A stretch of 64,000 nucleotides of DNA from Woeseiaceae bacterium (GTDB lineage: Bacteria; Pseudomonadota; Gammaproteobacteria; Steroidobacterales; Woeseiaceae): assembly GCA_021773115.1 (NCBI GenBank), contig JAJFKS010000034.1, positions 1-64,000 of the forward strand, in the 5' to 3' direction. Numbering within the stretch: position 1 is the first letter of the stretch; every line of letters starts with the position of its first letter. This document shows positions 1 through 9,932 of the stretch, piece by piece. The notes under the pieces are model-generated. The model was not told the origin of the DNA. It made no database searches and was given only the letters and a program-made list of their open reading frames with translations. The translations under genes and the position numbers were made by a program.

Positions 1-138
1 GACAGCCAAGCTGATGCGAGAGCCGACGTGTTCGATTACATCGAGTGCTTCTATAACCCGAGAGTACGCAGTAGGATGAAACGAAAGCAGAGTGAAGAAA
101 TTACTCTAGATGAAACTGTCCGGAAAATCGGGACCTAA
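1..138 (+). mobile_element. IS3-family transposase OrfB, C-terminal tail (cut by window edge)
   Basis: Reading frame 1 is open from the window edge to a TAA at 136-138. It contains VFDYIECFYNP, the conserved end of the IS3-family rve integrase domain, where a histidine-rich stretch usually follows. Here the tail diverges at once (RVRSRMKRKQ) and the last codons lie in TGTCCGGAAAATCGGGACC, which looks like an IS3-type terminal inverted repeat. The rest of the element lies outside the window. It may be intact upstream or only a fragment; this cannot be told from here. Confidence 0.7.
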
Positions 139-454
139 CCCTTGGGGAATCGCCGGACAGAGCGTAACCGAACGCCGGACTCACCACCCATCCGACTAGC
201 CAGTCACGAGCGTCTGAGTAATGCGATTTGCCTAAGAACTGACAGGCCAGGACATGCGGCAGGAAATGCAACGCAAAATGCACGCATCCAACGTTGCATG
301 AGTCCTGATTCGAAACCTGTGTTGACTGCGGTTATGATGCCCGACATGAGAATGCCGATGGAGCGAATGGGTTGTGTCAGTCGGTCTTGGCGTTGGGTCA
401 ACCCGAAAGGGGAGGAGCCCATAGCTGGGACAAAGCCGTTCGGCTGGCTGATAG

Positions 455-523
455 GAGCCGTATGAGCGGAGACGTTCACGTACGGTTCTGCGAGGGCCTT
501 GGGGTGAAATCCCCCAGGGCTAC
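455..523 (+). ncRNA. Group II intron 3' remnant, domains V and VI
   Basis: Positions 455-488 fold as a domain V hairpin. GAGCCGTA pairs with TACGGTTC, there is a two-base bulge, and the stem is capped by a GAGA tetraloop of the GNRA class. The AGC catalytic triad sits in the proximal stem. Positions about 490-523 form a domain VI-like stem with an unpaired A eight bases from the CTAC end, as expected for the branch point. Upstream (139-454) I find no reverse transcriptase/maturase frame and no other gene, so only the 3' end of an intron is left between the IS3 end and phoA. It lies antisense to phoA, and its last bases supply that gene's stop codon. Confidence 0.8.
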
Positions 524-1983
524 TCACCCCAGCCGTAGGCTTGCATCATAATGTCGAAGATAACATTCTGTTCAAGGACACCGCGAACGTTCTCTGAGCC
601 CGCTCCGGTGCCGTACAAAGCGACATCCTCACCGCCATGGGTCTCGTCATTGCTTATCGTACCGTCAGCCTCGATATCGACGACTGCGACCAGAGATTGC
701 GCTACTGCATGTATACCGGTAACGGGCGTGGGCCTAGGAAGCTCGGTAAGCGCACCCGGCCCGTTGGAGTAACCGAGTGTTGTGTAAGGCAGCCCGTCCG
801 CCGCGATCGTCGGGTTCTGGTTTGGTTCCCCGTTTTTGTCGTTGCCGATGACCAGGCCAAGGATCGGATTGCCGCGTGTCGGGTAGCCGCTGATCGTGAA
901 AACATGGGAATGGTCTGCCGTGACCAGCACCAAAGTATTTTTTAGATCGATCTTTTCGAGGGCGGTCTCGATGGCGTGATTGAACTCCTGCGCCTCAAGT
1001 AGGGCGTAGCCGGGCTTGCCGTCGTGATGGCCGTGGTCGATTCGACCGCCTTCGACCATTAGAAAGTAGCCGTTATTGTCACCTGCGAGAAGGTCGATCG
1101 CGGTTGCTGTCATCTGCGATAGCGACGGTTCTGTCGAGTTCTCCTGGCGATCCGCGATAAACGTCATATGCGAATCCGAAAACAGGCCGAGCACCTGATC
1201 GCCAGATTGCAGGCTGGTCAATTGGTCTGCCGAGGTCACGTATCGGCGCTGTCGCCCGCCGGACAGCCACTGTCCAACCAGGTTATCGCCCGGGTCACTG
1301 CGAGTACCGCCGTGATCACTACCGAAAAAAGCGCTTCGAGCACCGCCCATAGCGATATCCAAACTTCTTCCGCCTGCGAAGTTAACGAGTTGGTACGCGA
1401 TATCTCGGCACCCGCGTTCCCAATCCGCGTGCGGCATCTGCCCATCAGATTCCCAATCCCGTTCCGGGGAGTGTGCGTAAATAGCCGCGGGCGTGGCGTG
1501 CGTAACGCGCGCCGTAGTGACGAAGCCAACCGCTTTACCACGCTCCTCGGCAATCTCGCCGATTGTCGCCAAAGGATTTGCGAGGGCATCCGTGCAAGCT
1601 TGCCGCTTTACTTGCGGAGCGACACTAATAACACCCGCACGCGTCTTTTGCCCGGTAACCATGGCCGTCGCGGCCCCGGCCGAGTCGGGTACCTGTTGAT
1701 TCGTGTTGTATGTCTTCACGAGTGCGACGTTGGGGAAGCGTTCGAACGCGAGCCAGTGTTCCTCGCCGCTCATACCCTGCGACTGGCCGTCGAAAATACG
1801 CGCCGCTGTCACTGTCGATACGCCCATGCCATCGCCGATAAACAGAATGACGTTTTTCGCATGGGTAGCTCCCGAAACAGGCCTATATACCGGTGTCGTA
1901 CAACTTGTCAGTGCGAGAACAACCGGGCCGAGAATCGAGATTCGGAACGACACGATGAGGGAATGCTGCTTTCTGGAAGATGG
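520..1983 (-). CDS. phoA: PhoA-type alkaline phosphatase, lipoprotein
   Basis: Metal-dependent phosphomonoesterase that frees phosphate from organic esters outside the cytoplasm. The family motifs are visible in order: FIGDGMG (first metal-binding Asp), PDSAGAATAM with the catalytic serine, EGGRIDHGHHDGK and TADHSH for the zinc and magnesium ligands. The N-terminus MPSSRKQ leads a hydrophobic segment ending in LALTSC, a lipobox, so I start at 1983; an upstream in-frame Met at 2022 would add 13 residues. Length about 487 residues is normal. The last two codons and the TAG stop fall in or at the edge of the group II intron remnant, so the native C-terminus was probably slightly different. A candidate Pho box lies upstream at 2119-2136. 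Confidence 0.9.
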   Translation of the reverse strand, partial: PSSRKQHSLIVSFRISILGPVVLALTSCTTPVYRPVSGATHAKNVILFIGDGMGVSTVTAARIFDGQSQGMSGEEHWLAFERFPNVALVKTYNTNQQVPDSAGAATAMVTGQKTRAGVISVAPQVKRQACTDALANPLATIGEIAEERGKAVGFVTTARVTHATPAAIYAHSPERDWESDGQMPHADWERGCRDIAYQLVNFAGGRSLDIAMGGARSAFFGSDHGGTRSDPGDNLVGQWLSGGRQRRYVTSADQLTSLQSGDQVLGLFSDSHMTFIADRQENSTEPSLSQMTATAIDLLAGDNNGYFLMVEGGRIDHGHHDGKPGYALLEAQEFNHAIETALEKIDLKNTLVLVTADHSHVFTISGYPTRGNPILGLVIGNDKNGEPNQNPTIAADGLPYTTLGYSNGPGALTELPRPTPVTGIHAVAQSLVAVVDIEADGTISNDETHGGEDVALYGTGAGSENVRGVLEQNVIFDIMMQAYGWGE

Positions 1984-2118
1984 CATGGATACTGTTACAG
2001 AGGGTTGGCAAGACGAATACATGCAAACACACGAACGTGAATCATTTGTTACCAGCCGTCGATGCGTTGGTCTTCGTAAGGCCGAATACCCGCAACAGAT
2101 AATTCACAAGAGTGCCAA

Positions 2119-2136
2119 TTGACAGTCATGTAACGG
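2119..2136 (-). promoter_or_regulatory. Candidate Pho box for phoA
   Basis: Read on the minus strand, heptamers CCGTTAC and CTGTCAA are separated by four bases, the 7-4-7 layout of a PhoB site (consensus near CTGTAAC/CTGTCAT). They lie about 135 bp upstream of the phoA start and 65 bp from the divergent TBDT start. Only two repeats are good, so this is the weakest of the six sites. Confidence 0.45.
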
Positions 2137-2198
2137 TAATACGCGCGATTTACAGTCTCGCACTCAATTCTCGAATATAAACAAAGTGGGGAAAGGAC

Positions 2199-4814
2199 AT
2201 GGTTAAATGCCACCGCGCGATACTTGTGGCCGCCGGCAGTACACTCTTGCTGGCAGGAACAAATGCACAGGAAACGAGCGCCGGGAGCGAAAGCCTTGAG
2301 GAAATCGTTGTGTACGGAACCGCCAGGAATCGATTTGAGTCGATTACTCAAAAAAGAGAATCGGACCGGATTGTCGATGCGCTGGGGACGGATGAACTCG
2401 GCCAGCTGCCCGACAAGAACCTTGGCGAATCGCTGAATCGAATTGCCGGCGTCAGTATGTTGGTTGAAAAAGGCGAGGGGCGCTATGTTCAGCTTCGCGG
2501 AATTCGCCCCGAGCTCAACAATGTAACGCTCAACGGCGTGGCGATTGGTTCGCCGGAGGCGGAAGGCGGCGGTCGAGTGACGCCTTTTGATGTTCTTTCC
2601 GGAAGCATGCTTAGCGCCGTGCAGGTCGTCAAGACGCCGACGGCTGACATGGACGCTCAGGGCATAGGTGGCACGGTAAACATAGAAACTCGTATGCCAT
2701 TTGACCGGAGCGATAGTTACTACGGATATGCCACCGCGCGCCTCGGTTACGAAGAAGTTCGCCCGGAAAACGACGCCTTTGCGGGTCGCGATCCCTACGG
2801 TGTTGATGCGTTGATGTCCGGGAAGAATGATGCGGCAACGGTCGGCTGGCTTTTAGGCGGATCTTTCTCGTCAAGAGAATATGTTGCACAGGGCATATTT
2901 CAGGACGACTGGCGTGAAGTAGACGGCACAAATCTTCCGGAAGAGGTGAAGAACAACTATTACATCATCGGCCGGGAGCGCGTAAACGTTTCTGGTGCGA
3001 TTGAACTTCGCCCCAATGACGAGGTGCGATATTTCGTACGTGGATTCTACGCAGCGTGGGACGAATTTCAGCATCGCAATCGTTTTCAGCAAGGTCTCGG
3101 CAGCGGTGTCTCCGCAATCTCCGCGATAAGCGGCACCGCGGATGGAAACCGGATCTCGTCGAACATCCGCCTCGAAGAGGTCGAAAAGACCCTACTGTCA
3201 TTAACCGCCGGTGGAGAAAACAGGTTTGGCGAGACGGTGACGGCGGACTATTCATTTCAGCTAAACAAAAATGAAATTGCCGAGCCATATTCCTATTGGG
3301 AATTTCGTTCCGGCAGCGATTTCGGGCCGGATGCCTGGGATATCGGTAGTAACGGCGTTATCTCGATAACGCCAGATGCGGCGGGGCTTGATCGCCAGGA
3401 TCCCGACAATATCGATTTTCGGCGGGCTCGATTTCAGGATCGAGACCTCAGCGAAGACGCGCTGATTGCCGCTGGTAACCTCGAATGGACGCTGGACAAC
3501 GGCTATGTCAAAGCCGGTTTGAAATTCACCACGACTGACCGCGAAAACGACTTCACGCGAAACCGCTTTGACGGCGGTATTCTGGACCTGAACCTCGGAA
3601 CTGAATCCTCCTTTACGAATGGGGCATTCACGAACGATGTTCGGGCAGGCGACGTGCCCAATATCTGGATGGACGTTGGCGCCATGGATCGGTTTTTCGC
3701 CGATCCTGCGAACGCGGATTACTTTGAAAAAAATGACGGTGATTCTTTCGCGTCGAATTTTTCCGGCGACTACGATATCACAGAGAGCATTTACGCAGCG
3801 TATGTTATGGGTAGCCATAGTATTGCCGACTGGGAGATCATCGGCGGTATTCGTTTCGAGCAAACGGATGTCGACTCCACCGGCTTTCTGCTGATCGACG
3901 GTGAAGCACAGAGAGCGAGCGCCGACGGTGACTATACGTCAGTTCTGCCATCGGTCATCGTCAATTGGCGGGCAACCGACGACATCGTCTTACGCGGAGC
4001 TGTGACCAGAGCACTTGGGCGCCCCGACTACGACGTAATCGCGCCGCGCTCAAGGTACAATGAAGAACTCGGTGAAGGCTCGCTTTCCATCGGCAACTCG
4101 GCGCTCGAAGCACGTCACTCCTGGAACTACGATCTATCCGCCGAGTGGTATCCAAGCGATCTTACCGCGATTTCGGTCGCGTTATTCTACAAAGACATCG
4201 ACAACGAGTTTGTGGGGCGATCAGAACGGCTGGTTGGCCAGCCAGCCATCGACGATGCGGTCGCCTCGCTCGGACTGACGGGCGCTATTGATACCTCTAT
4301 TCTCGACGAGCTCACGGTCGCGACGACAGAGAATGGTGAATCGTCACAGCTGTTCGGTGTTGAGTTGGCTGCACAGGCGCAATTTACGTTTCTGCCGTCG
4401 CCGTTTGATGGTCTTGGCGGCGCGGTTTCAGCCGCTTTCGTTGATGCAGAGGTTGATATTCTACGTGATGGATTGCTGGAAACGCTGCCATTACCCGGAC
4501 AGGCGGAGACGAGCTACAACGTATCGTTGTTTTTTCAAAATGAAAGTCTCGATGCTGCGGTATCTTTTGCGCTCAACGATAGTTTCCTGACAGAGATCAA
4601 TGGCAGTCGCGCCGAAGACCTCGATCAGGGCCAGTTTGGTCGCTGGGATGCAAGGCTCGCGTATACCGTTCGTGAGAACTTCAAACTGTTCTTCGAGGGT
4701 GTCAACCTGAACGATGAGCCGACCTCGGAATTTCAGGGTGGTATCAAGCGGCAGAATACAGAGTTCGAGTACGTCGGTCGCACCTACTACTTCGGCGTAT
4801 CGCTTGGGTTCTAG
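2199..4814 (+). CDS. TonB-dependent outer-membrane receptor
   Basis: Predicted 871-residue receptor. A signal peptide ending near TNAQ is followed by the TonB-box-like EEIVVYG, the plug domain (LPDKNLGESLNRIAGV, then VQLRGIRPELNNVTLNG) and a long beta-barrel that ends in an aromatic residue (FGVSLGF), as outer-membrane barrels do. A good ribosome site (GGAAAGGA) precedes the ATG. It belongs to the large TBDT class with QLPD plug motifs often linked to carbohydrate or organic-ester uptake. Its position between phoA and PhoD suggests uptake of a phosphorus-containing compound; the substrate itself is inference. The next gene starts 9 bp downstream, so the two are probably co-transcribed. Confidence 0.9.
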   Translation: MVKCHRAILVAAGSTLLLAGTNAQETSAGSESLEEIVVYGTARNRFESITQKRESDRIVDALGTDELGQLPDKNLGESLNRIAGVSMLVEKGEGRYVQLRGIRPELNNVTLNGVAIGSPEAEGGGRVTPFDVLSGSMLSAVQVVKTPTADMDAQGIGGTVNIETRMPFDRSDSYYGYATARLGYEEVRPENDAFAGRDPYGVDALMSGKNDAATVGWLLGGSFSSREYVAQGIFQDDWREVDGTNLPEEVKNNYYIIGRERVNVSGAIELRPNDEVRYFVRGFYAAWDEFQHRNRFQQGLGSGVSAISAISGTADGNRISSNIRLEEVEKTLLSLTAGGENRFGETVTADYSFQLNKNEIAEPYSYWEFRSGSDFGPDAWDIGSNGVISITPDAAGLDRQDPDNIDFRRARFQDRDLSEDALIAAGNLEWTLDNGYVKAGLKFTTTDRENDFTRNRFDGGILDLNLGTESSFTNGAFTNDVRAGDVPNIWMDVGAMDRFFADPANADYFEKNDGDSFASNFSGDYDITESIYAAYVMGSHSIADWEIIGGIRFEQTDVDSTGFLLIDGEAQRASADGDYTSVLPSVIVNWRATDDIVLRGAVTRALGRPDYDVIAPRSRYNEELGEGSLSIGNSALEARHSWNYDLSAEWYPSDLTAISVALFYKDIDNEFVGRSERLVGQPAIDDAVASLGLTGAIDTSILDELTVATTENGESSQLFGVELAAQAQFTFLPSPFDGLGGAVSAAFVDAEVDILRDGLLETLPLPGQAETSYNVSLFFQNESLDAAVSFALNDSFLTEINGSRAEDLDQGQFGRWDARLAYTVRENFKLFFEGVNLNDEPTSEFQGGIKRQNTEFEYVGRTYYFGVSLGF

Positions 4815-4823
4815 GCGTCCAGT

Positions 4824-5663
4824 ATGCGAGTCGTCCTGTTCTTGTTCACCGCGTCGCTCGCCCCCTGGGTACAGGCGGAGGAACTGGCGGCGAGAACGCT
4901 TCGCGTCTATGATTCGTCGGATGCCGATCAGGGTGTTGCGGTTGACAGGAATTACTTTTTTGCGGTTGATAATTGGGTCATTGCCAAACACAGTCGTGCG
5001 ACCGGCGAACTGGTCGCGCGCTGGGACGGTGGCGAACGAGGGCCGATTCAGCACATGAACAGCTGCATCGTGCTGGAGAATATCCTCGAATGCGCGCACT
5101 CGAATTACCCTGCGACACCGATGGCCAGTTCGATCGAGATGTTCGATTCGAAAACGATGACACACGTCGGCAGCCACAGCTTTGGTCTCACGGATGAGGG
5201 CTCGATCACCTGGACGGATACTATAGACGGTGGTCGGGTCGCCGGGTTCGCGCACTACGCAGAAAACGGCGGCGAGCCATTCAAAGACAACAGCTACGGC
5301 GCTGTTGTGACATATGACACTGAATGGCGGCGTACCGGCGGCTATGCGTTTCCACCAGAGATCAGCCTGCGTATGGCACCTCACGCCGCGTCGGGCGGTG
5401 CAATCGGTCCGGACGGACTCTTGTATGTTCTTGGCCATGATCGGCCGGAAATGTACGCGCTCGCAAAACCGCGAATGGGCCCGTATCTGATTCATTTGGC
5501 GACTATCGTGTTGGCGGCGGAGGGCCAGGCGTTTTCGTTTGAATCGCGAGGCAATCGTAATGTCTGGGTTATCGACCGCCGTCAAGGCAAAGTTCGCCAG
5601 ATTGAATTGCCGCCCGTAAGAGGCTACGACGAGAGCGGTGTGTTCCGTTCAGGAAAACCGTAA
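4824..5663 (+). CDS. Exported beta-propeller-like protein of unknown role
   Basis: 279 residues with a cleavable signal peptide (FTASLAPWVQAEE). The mature part shows repeated short beta-strand units, for example GVAVDRNYFFAVDNW, GAIGPDGLLYVLGHD and NVWVIDRRQGKV, which resemble the blades of NHL/SMP-30-type propellers. I see no phytase DADDPA motif and no clear catalytic residues. It follows the TBDT by 9 bp and overlaps the convergent PhoD gene by 15 bp at the 3' ends. A periplasmic partner of the receptor is plausible but not shown. Confidence 0.75.
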   Translation: MRVVLFLFTASLAPWVQAEELAARTLRVYDSSDADQGVAVDRNYFFAVDNWVIAKHSRATGELVARWDGGERGPIQHMNSCIVLENILECAHSNYPATPMASSIEMFDSKTMTHVGSHSFGLTDEGSITWTDTIDGGRVAGFAHYAENGGEPFKDNSYGAVVTYDTEWRRTGGYAFPPEISLRMAPHAASGGAIGPDGLLYVLGHDRPEMYALAKPRMGPYLIHLATIVLAAEGQAFSFESRGNRNVWVIDRRQGKVRQIELPPVRGYDESGVFRSGKP

Positions 5664-7316
5664 CGATTCAGCGCTCTTGACGATATTTATGGACCGCAGC
5701 GTCTCAACGTTGTAGTCAGTTGTCAGAATATCTGTCACAGACAGGTAGTCTGCCAAAGCACCGTCGTGAGTGAGCTGCAGTCGTACGTAACCATTGTGTA
5801 GACAGTCGGTCCACACCACTTCTTCATTGTGTTCGGCCAACAAAGAGTCCATGAGTTTCGCACCCTCGATTCCGAAGCCGATAAAATCGCCGGGTGATGT
5901 AATTCCGGATGTACCGAGTTCCAAACCCATTGCCTTGCCGCGCCCGTCAAACAGCGCGTTTGACCAGAAACTGTGGCTGTCACCGGTCAGCACCAGGAGG
6001 TCCTGCACGCCGCAGCCCTGGCACAAGGTATAAAATTTCTCGCGGGCCCAGCCGTAACCATCCCAGGGATCGAGATAGATTGGCAGGTCCAGTTCGCCGA
6101 TACGCTTTAGATAAGCCAACGCGCTGTTGATCGGATTCGAGGCATCTCCGCTCCTCTCCGCGAACAAGGGATGGTCGAGTTTTGGGCCATGCGTTCGGGC
6201 CATCGGTATTTGATTACCAATCAATCGCCATGGGCGTGCTTCATTGACCGACTCGCGTAACGCGTCAGCAAGGAACGACTCCATACGGTCTGATAGAAGG
6301 TTTCTGCCAGACGCTCCGAGTACCTCTTTTTGGAAGCGCTGCGCATCCGCATAATCATTGATCTTGTCCTTGAAATCGTCGTAGTCGATCTGTTCGGCTC
6401 TGCTTGTGTGTCGAGTTTCCAAAGTGACCAGGCTGGCGAGATCGCCAAACCGGTAGTGCTGCCAGCGCTCGGTCTGTGAGTGGCCATGGTGCGGTTCTCT
6501 CACCGGCATCCACTCGTAGTACGCCTGTAGAGAGGCTGCTCGTCGCGTTGCCCAGTCACCTTCCTGCTGCGGCTGATGGTTCTGTGCGCCGCCCAACCAG
6601 GGGTTATTGGTCGTTTCATGGTCGTCCCAGATAGCGATCATCGGGTGTGCGGAATGCATCATCTGTGACTGCACGTCGCCTTTGTATTGCGCATGACGGG
6701 TACGATAGTCGTTCAGGGTTTGAATTTCGTGGCGCGGTTCGTGAACTCGTTCGAGTTTGTAACCAGTCGATCCGCCGTAACCGTCCGGGCCGTACTCGTA
6801 GATGTAATCTCCGAGATGCAGGACGAAATCGACGGTATCGTCATTGGCGATCGCTTCGTAGGCGTTGAAATAGCCAAACGGAAAGTTCGAACAAGAGGCG
6901 ACGGCAATTCCCAATCGATTCAGATGTCCAACCGGCAATGTCCGCGTGCGCCCGACCACCGAACGCTTTCCCTTGACCTCAAAGCAGTAGAAATACTGGT
7001 GTCCCGGACTGAGATTGTTCGCCACCACTTTGCAGGTAAAGTCTCGTCTTGCGTCGGTCGAAAGGCGGCCCGAATCAACGACCATCCGCATTGCCGGATC
7101 GCTGGCGATAGCCCAATGCACATCCACCGCGCTGTCATGGCCTGAAACCCGGGTCCAGAGTACGACGCTTCTGTGATCCGGATCGCCGCTGGCGACACCG
7201 TGTGCGAATGCTTCGTCGGGCTCTGGCATTCGGGACCACGAGCGTGTTGAAACGGGAAGTAATAGAGCAGACGAGGCGCCAATCAGTGCCTGCCTGCGAG
7301 TGACTCGAGACGACAT
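5649..7316 (-). CDS. phoD: PhoD-family alkaline phosphatase/phosphodiesterase, Tat-exported
   Basis: About 555 residues. The start MSSRVTRRQALIG carries a twin-arginine motif followed by a hydrophobic stretch, so I place the start at 7316 rather than 60 bp upstream. Family motifs follow in order: GVASGDPDHRSVVLWTRV (N-terminal PhoD domain), ASCSNFPFGYFNAY, LHLGDYIYEYG, IWDDHETTNNPW and LTGDSHSFW, matching the metal-coordinating Asp, Asn and His positions of PhoD. These enzymes act on phosphate mono- and diesters and use Fe/Ca in the periplasm. The start is only 8 bp after the stop of the upstream TBDT, so the pair forms an operon driven from the Pho box at 9805-9833. Confidence 0.92.
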   Translation of the reverse strand: MSSRVTRRQALIGASSALLLPVSTRSWSRMPEPDEAFAHGVASGDPDHRSVVLWTRVSGHDSAVDVHWAIASDPAMRMVVDSGRLSTDARRDFTCKVVANNLSPGHQYFYCFEVKGKRSVVGRTRTLPVGHLNRLGIAVASCSNFPFGYFNAYEAIANDDTVDFVLHLGDYIYEYGPDGYGGSTGYKLERVHEPRHEIQTLNDYRTRHAQYKGDVQSQMMHSAHPMIAIWDDHETTNNPWLGGAQNHQPQQEGDWATRRAASLQAYYEWMPVREPHHGHSQTERWQHYRFGDLASLVTLETRHTSRAEQIDYDDFKDKINDYADAQRFQKEVLGASGRNLLSDRMESFLADALRESVNEARPWRLIGNQIPMARTHGPKLDHPLFAERSGDASNPINSALAYLKRIGELDLPIYLDPWDGYGWAREKFYTLCQGCGVQDLLVLTGDSHSFWSNALFDGRGKAMGLELGTSGITSPGDFIGFGIEGAKLMDSLLAEHNEEVVWTDCLHNGYVRLQLTHDGALADYLSVTDILTTDYNVETLRSINIVKSAESLRFS

Positions 7317-7324
7317 CAGTCTGC

Positions 7325-9712
7325 CTAGAAGTCTAAGTTGAACGAAACAGAGTAAGTACGTGGAGCACCGATCCACGCACCTTGACCGGCAATACCGCCG
7401 AGGTACTCTTCATCAAATACGTTATTGACAACGAAGTTGATACTGAGTCCCTGCAGCATTTCATCGAAACTATCTGCTGTCATGTTGAGATAGAAATCGG
7501 TGATGGTGTTGGCGTCCGCTTGCCAGCTATTGTCGATTCGAATCTGCCGGTCGCCAGTATATTTTGCTGTGATGCCGGCATGCGCGTTCTCGGTCAGCGC
7601 GAAATCGAGTGATGTGACCAACTGGGATTCGGGAATGCCGACAACATCATTGCCGGGAATAATACCGAGCGCGCCGTCGACAAGCGAATCACCAGTGCCG
7701 AGGTAGCTTGAGTCATCGGAGGAGTACGACATGTACAGTCCGATGGAATCCATAACTTGCAGCGTGCCGGAAATTTCCAGGCCACTGGATTCGATGCCAC
7801 CGGCATTAAAGTAGGTGCCGTTTGTACCGATCTCATAATTCGGACCCGAGGCGGTTTCTGCGCTCAGGAAAATGATGCGATTGCTGAAGTCGGTATCGTA
7901 GTAAGTCGCAGTGAGTGATGCCCGCTCGGTGTGGAAGCGCGCACCGAACTCGAGGTTCTCCGCTGTTTCCGGTTGAATCGTGGCGAGGTCGGAATTCGGC
8001 CGCTCAAGCACCAGGTCGGAAATCGCCTTGAAGTTTTCGGCATAACCGCCGAATACCTCGAGGTTCTCGGTGACTTCCCACAACAGGCCACCCGAAATCA
8101 ATACGTCCGAATCGGAGTTGATCGTAGCGCCGGGGGAGTCACCGAACAGGTCCTGCCGCTCAACATCGATGAAGTACTGCTTGAGGCCCAGCGTTACGAC
8201 GAGTTCCCCGATGCGCAGACTGTCTTCGGCGTACCATTTGGCGGTGTCTTGCGGGTAGCTTCGGTTGTACTGCGTCCAGTACGCGACGTTGTCGAACGCA
8301 ATACCAACACGAGTATCGGAGATCTTGTGCCAGTCGCGATATTCGTCGCGGGTGGCGTCCTCAGACCAAACGCCGCCGCGCAGCATGTTTTCCAGACCGC
8401 CCAGCTCGGCGCTCCACTCCGCATCAAGCGAAAAGCCTGTGCGCTCCTTCGCATAGTGAGTGTGCCGATAGGACTGAACGGCCAGCGAACCTGCCGGATG
8501 GCAGGCGGGATCGGATTCGGGGCCGGCACCACCGTAGGGGAACGAAATAGTCGATACACAACCTGCGATCGGATCCTGCCGAACGCCAGAGCCATCCACG
8601 AAATAGATCCGACCAAATGGCGCACCACCGTCAATGCCGGCATTGCCGGAAACTTCGGATTCCGAGCCACCAGCATCGTCTACAACGTCGACCACGTACG
8701 GCGGAATCCAGTCGCCCCGACCTTCATTTTCATGATAGTACGCCGCTGCGGATATCGTTACCGACTCCGAGATGTCCCAGTCCGCCTTAAGATAAGCGAA
8801 TGTATTCTCGCGCAAAGTCGACCACCCTTGGCGAAAGACCTGATCGACGTATGGAATGCCTGTCCACTGATCTGTCAGTCGGTCCCACTCCGGATTGGTT
8901 GAAAACTCGTCGGGGCTGAATAGACGTTGATAGTTGTCTTCATGTGTATCGTCATAAGACAGGTATCCTGTCATGCGAACGTCACCGAATTCACTGATCA
9001 ACTTTGCGGCGAAGTGATCACGATTGTTGTCGGCAATGCCATTGACCCAATCGCTCGCGTTCTGATGAGAAACTGAAAACCAGGCCCGGTTATCGCCAGC
9101 AAAAAGCCCGGTGTCGTAACGTACGTAAAACCGTTGTGCGTCGAATTCGCCGGCGCCAACTTGCGCGCGTACGCGTTTTTCTTCAAGTGGTTGATCCGTC
9201 GAGTAATTAATGGTTCCGCCCAGCGCCTCGAGCGAACGCGAGGCAATGTCTGCGGTGCCTTGCGATACTTCAACGCCACCCAGGTTGGCCGAATCGATGT
9301 AGCGATTGGCTTTTGCGCCGCCGCCGTAGTTTGAATTGCCGTTCGGCATACCGTCGATAGTCGTTCCGATCTGCTGTTCATCCAGGCTTACCTGGAATCC
9401 ACGGACGGAAATTGTTGTGGACCAGTCGTCAAACCCGTAGGTATCGCCTTCCTGTACAGATACGCCCGGCAAATTATCGATGACGGCGTTAACGCTTGTA
9501 ACAGGCGATTGCTGCAACGTCATCGACTCCGTCACTTCGTTGTTACTGAAGACGCGGCTCTTGCCTAAAACGACAATTTCTTCAATATCGGTTTCGTCCC
9601 CGCTATTCACGTCTTGCGCGAAAATATTGCCGGCTGCGAATAGCAAGGTACAGCCAATCGCAAAATAATTGCGAACCGCCGCCGCACCAATAATGTTTGT
9701 TTTGATTTTCAT
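7325..9712 (-). CDS. TonB-dependent receptor paired with PhoD
   Basis: About 795 residues. The start at 9712 (MKIKTNIIG) is chosen because GGATAAGG lies just upstream; an in-frame Met 21 bp earlier is less likely. A signal peptide ends near NIFAQ. The TonB-box-like EEIVVLGKSR is followed by plug motifs (VNAVIDNLPGVSVQEGD, then TTISVRGFQVS) and a barrel with C-terminal YSVSFNLDF. The operon with PhoD and the Pho box upstream make a phosphorylated ligand, or a product of PhoD action, the likely cargo (inference). It is a different TBDT subclass from the one at 2199: shorter, and without the QLPD element. Confidence 0.9.
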   Translation of the reverse strand: MKIKTNIIGAAAVRNYFAIGCTLLFAAGNIFAQDVNSGDETDIEEIVVLGKSRVFSNNEVTESMTLQQSPVTSVNAVIDNLPGVSVQEGDTYGFDDWSTTISVRGFQVSLDEQQIGTTIDGMPNGNSNYGGGAKANRYIDSANLGGVEVSQGTADIASRSLEALGGTINYSTDQPLEEKRVRAQVGAGEFDAQRFYVRYDTGLFAGDNRAWFSVSHQNASDWVNGIADNNRDHFAAKLISEFGDVRMTGYLSYDDTHEDNYQRLFSPDEFSTNPEWDRLTDQWTGIPYVDQVFRQGWSTLRENTFAYLKADWDISESVTISAAAYYHENEGRGDWIPPYVVDVVDDAGGSESEVSGNAGIDGGAPFGRIYFVDGSGVRQDPIAGCVSTISFPYGGAGPESDPACHPAGSLAVQSYRHTHYAKERTGFSLDAEWSAELGGLENMLRGGVWSEDATRDEYRDWHKISDTRVGIAFDNVAYWTQYNRSYPQDTAKWYAEDSLRIGELVVTLGLKQYFIDVERQDLFGDSPGATINSDSDVLISGGLLWEVTENLEVFGGYAENFKAISDLVLERPNSDLATIQPETAENLEFGARFHTERASLTATYYDTDFSNRIIFLSAETASGPNYEIGTNGTYFNAGGIESSGLEISGTLQVMDSIGLYMSYSSDDSSYLGTGDSLVDGALGIIPGNDVVGIPESQLVTSLDFALTENAHAGITAKYTGDRQIRIDNSWQADANTITDFYLNMTADSFDEMLQGLSINFVVNNVFDEEYLGGIAGQGAWIGAPRTYSVSFNLDF

Positions 9713-9804
9713 CGCCCTTATCCTCTTAGCCACTTATTGATGTGGTTTTGTTATTACATGAGCAGATGGTTCCGCCCGGGGATCGAGGATTTGAACAGGA
9801 AAAT

Positions 9805-9833
9805 GTGACAAGCGGATTGGATGCCGATGACAT
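9805..9833 (-). promoter_or_regulatory. Pho box upstream of the TBDT-phoD operon
   Basis: On the minus strand three heptamers recur exactly every 11 bp: ATGTCAT, ATCCAAT and TTGTCAC. The first and last fit the PhoB half-site very well and the middle one matches partly. The site is about 95 bp upstream of the receptor start, a normal place for an activator. The remaining sequence to 9932 shows no further feature. Confidence 0.7.
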
Positions 9834-9932
9834 TTGGCTTACGGTTTGATTTCGGTTCGATGGCGAAAAAGATTCAAACTTGAACAACGAGTCGAGTCCA
9901 CCGATCAAATTGACAGGCTCCCGTGAGTTCCT

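Noticed and set aside
1168-2040. 290-codon plus-strand frame
   Set aside because: Antisense to phoA, whose catalytic motifs are all clear on the other strand.
4491-5585. 364-codon minus-strand frame
   Set aside because: Antisense to the end of a TBDT and the propeller gene, with no family signal.
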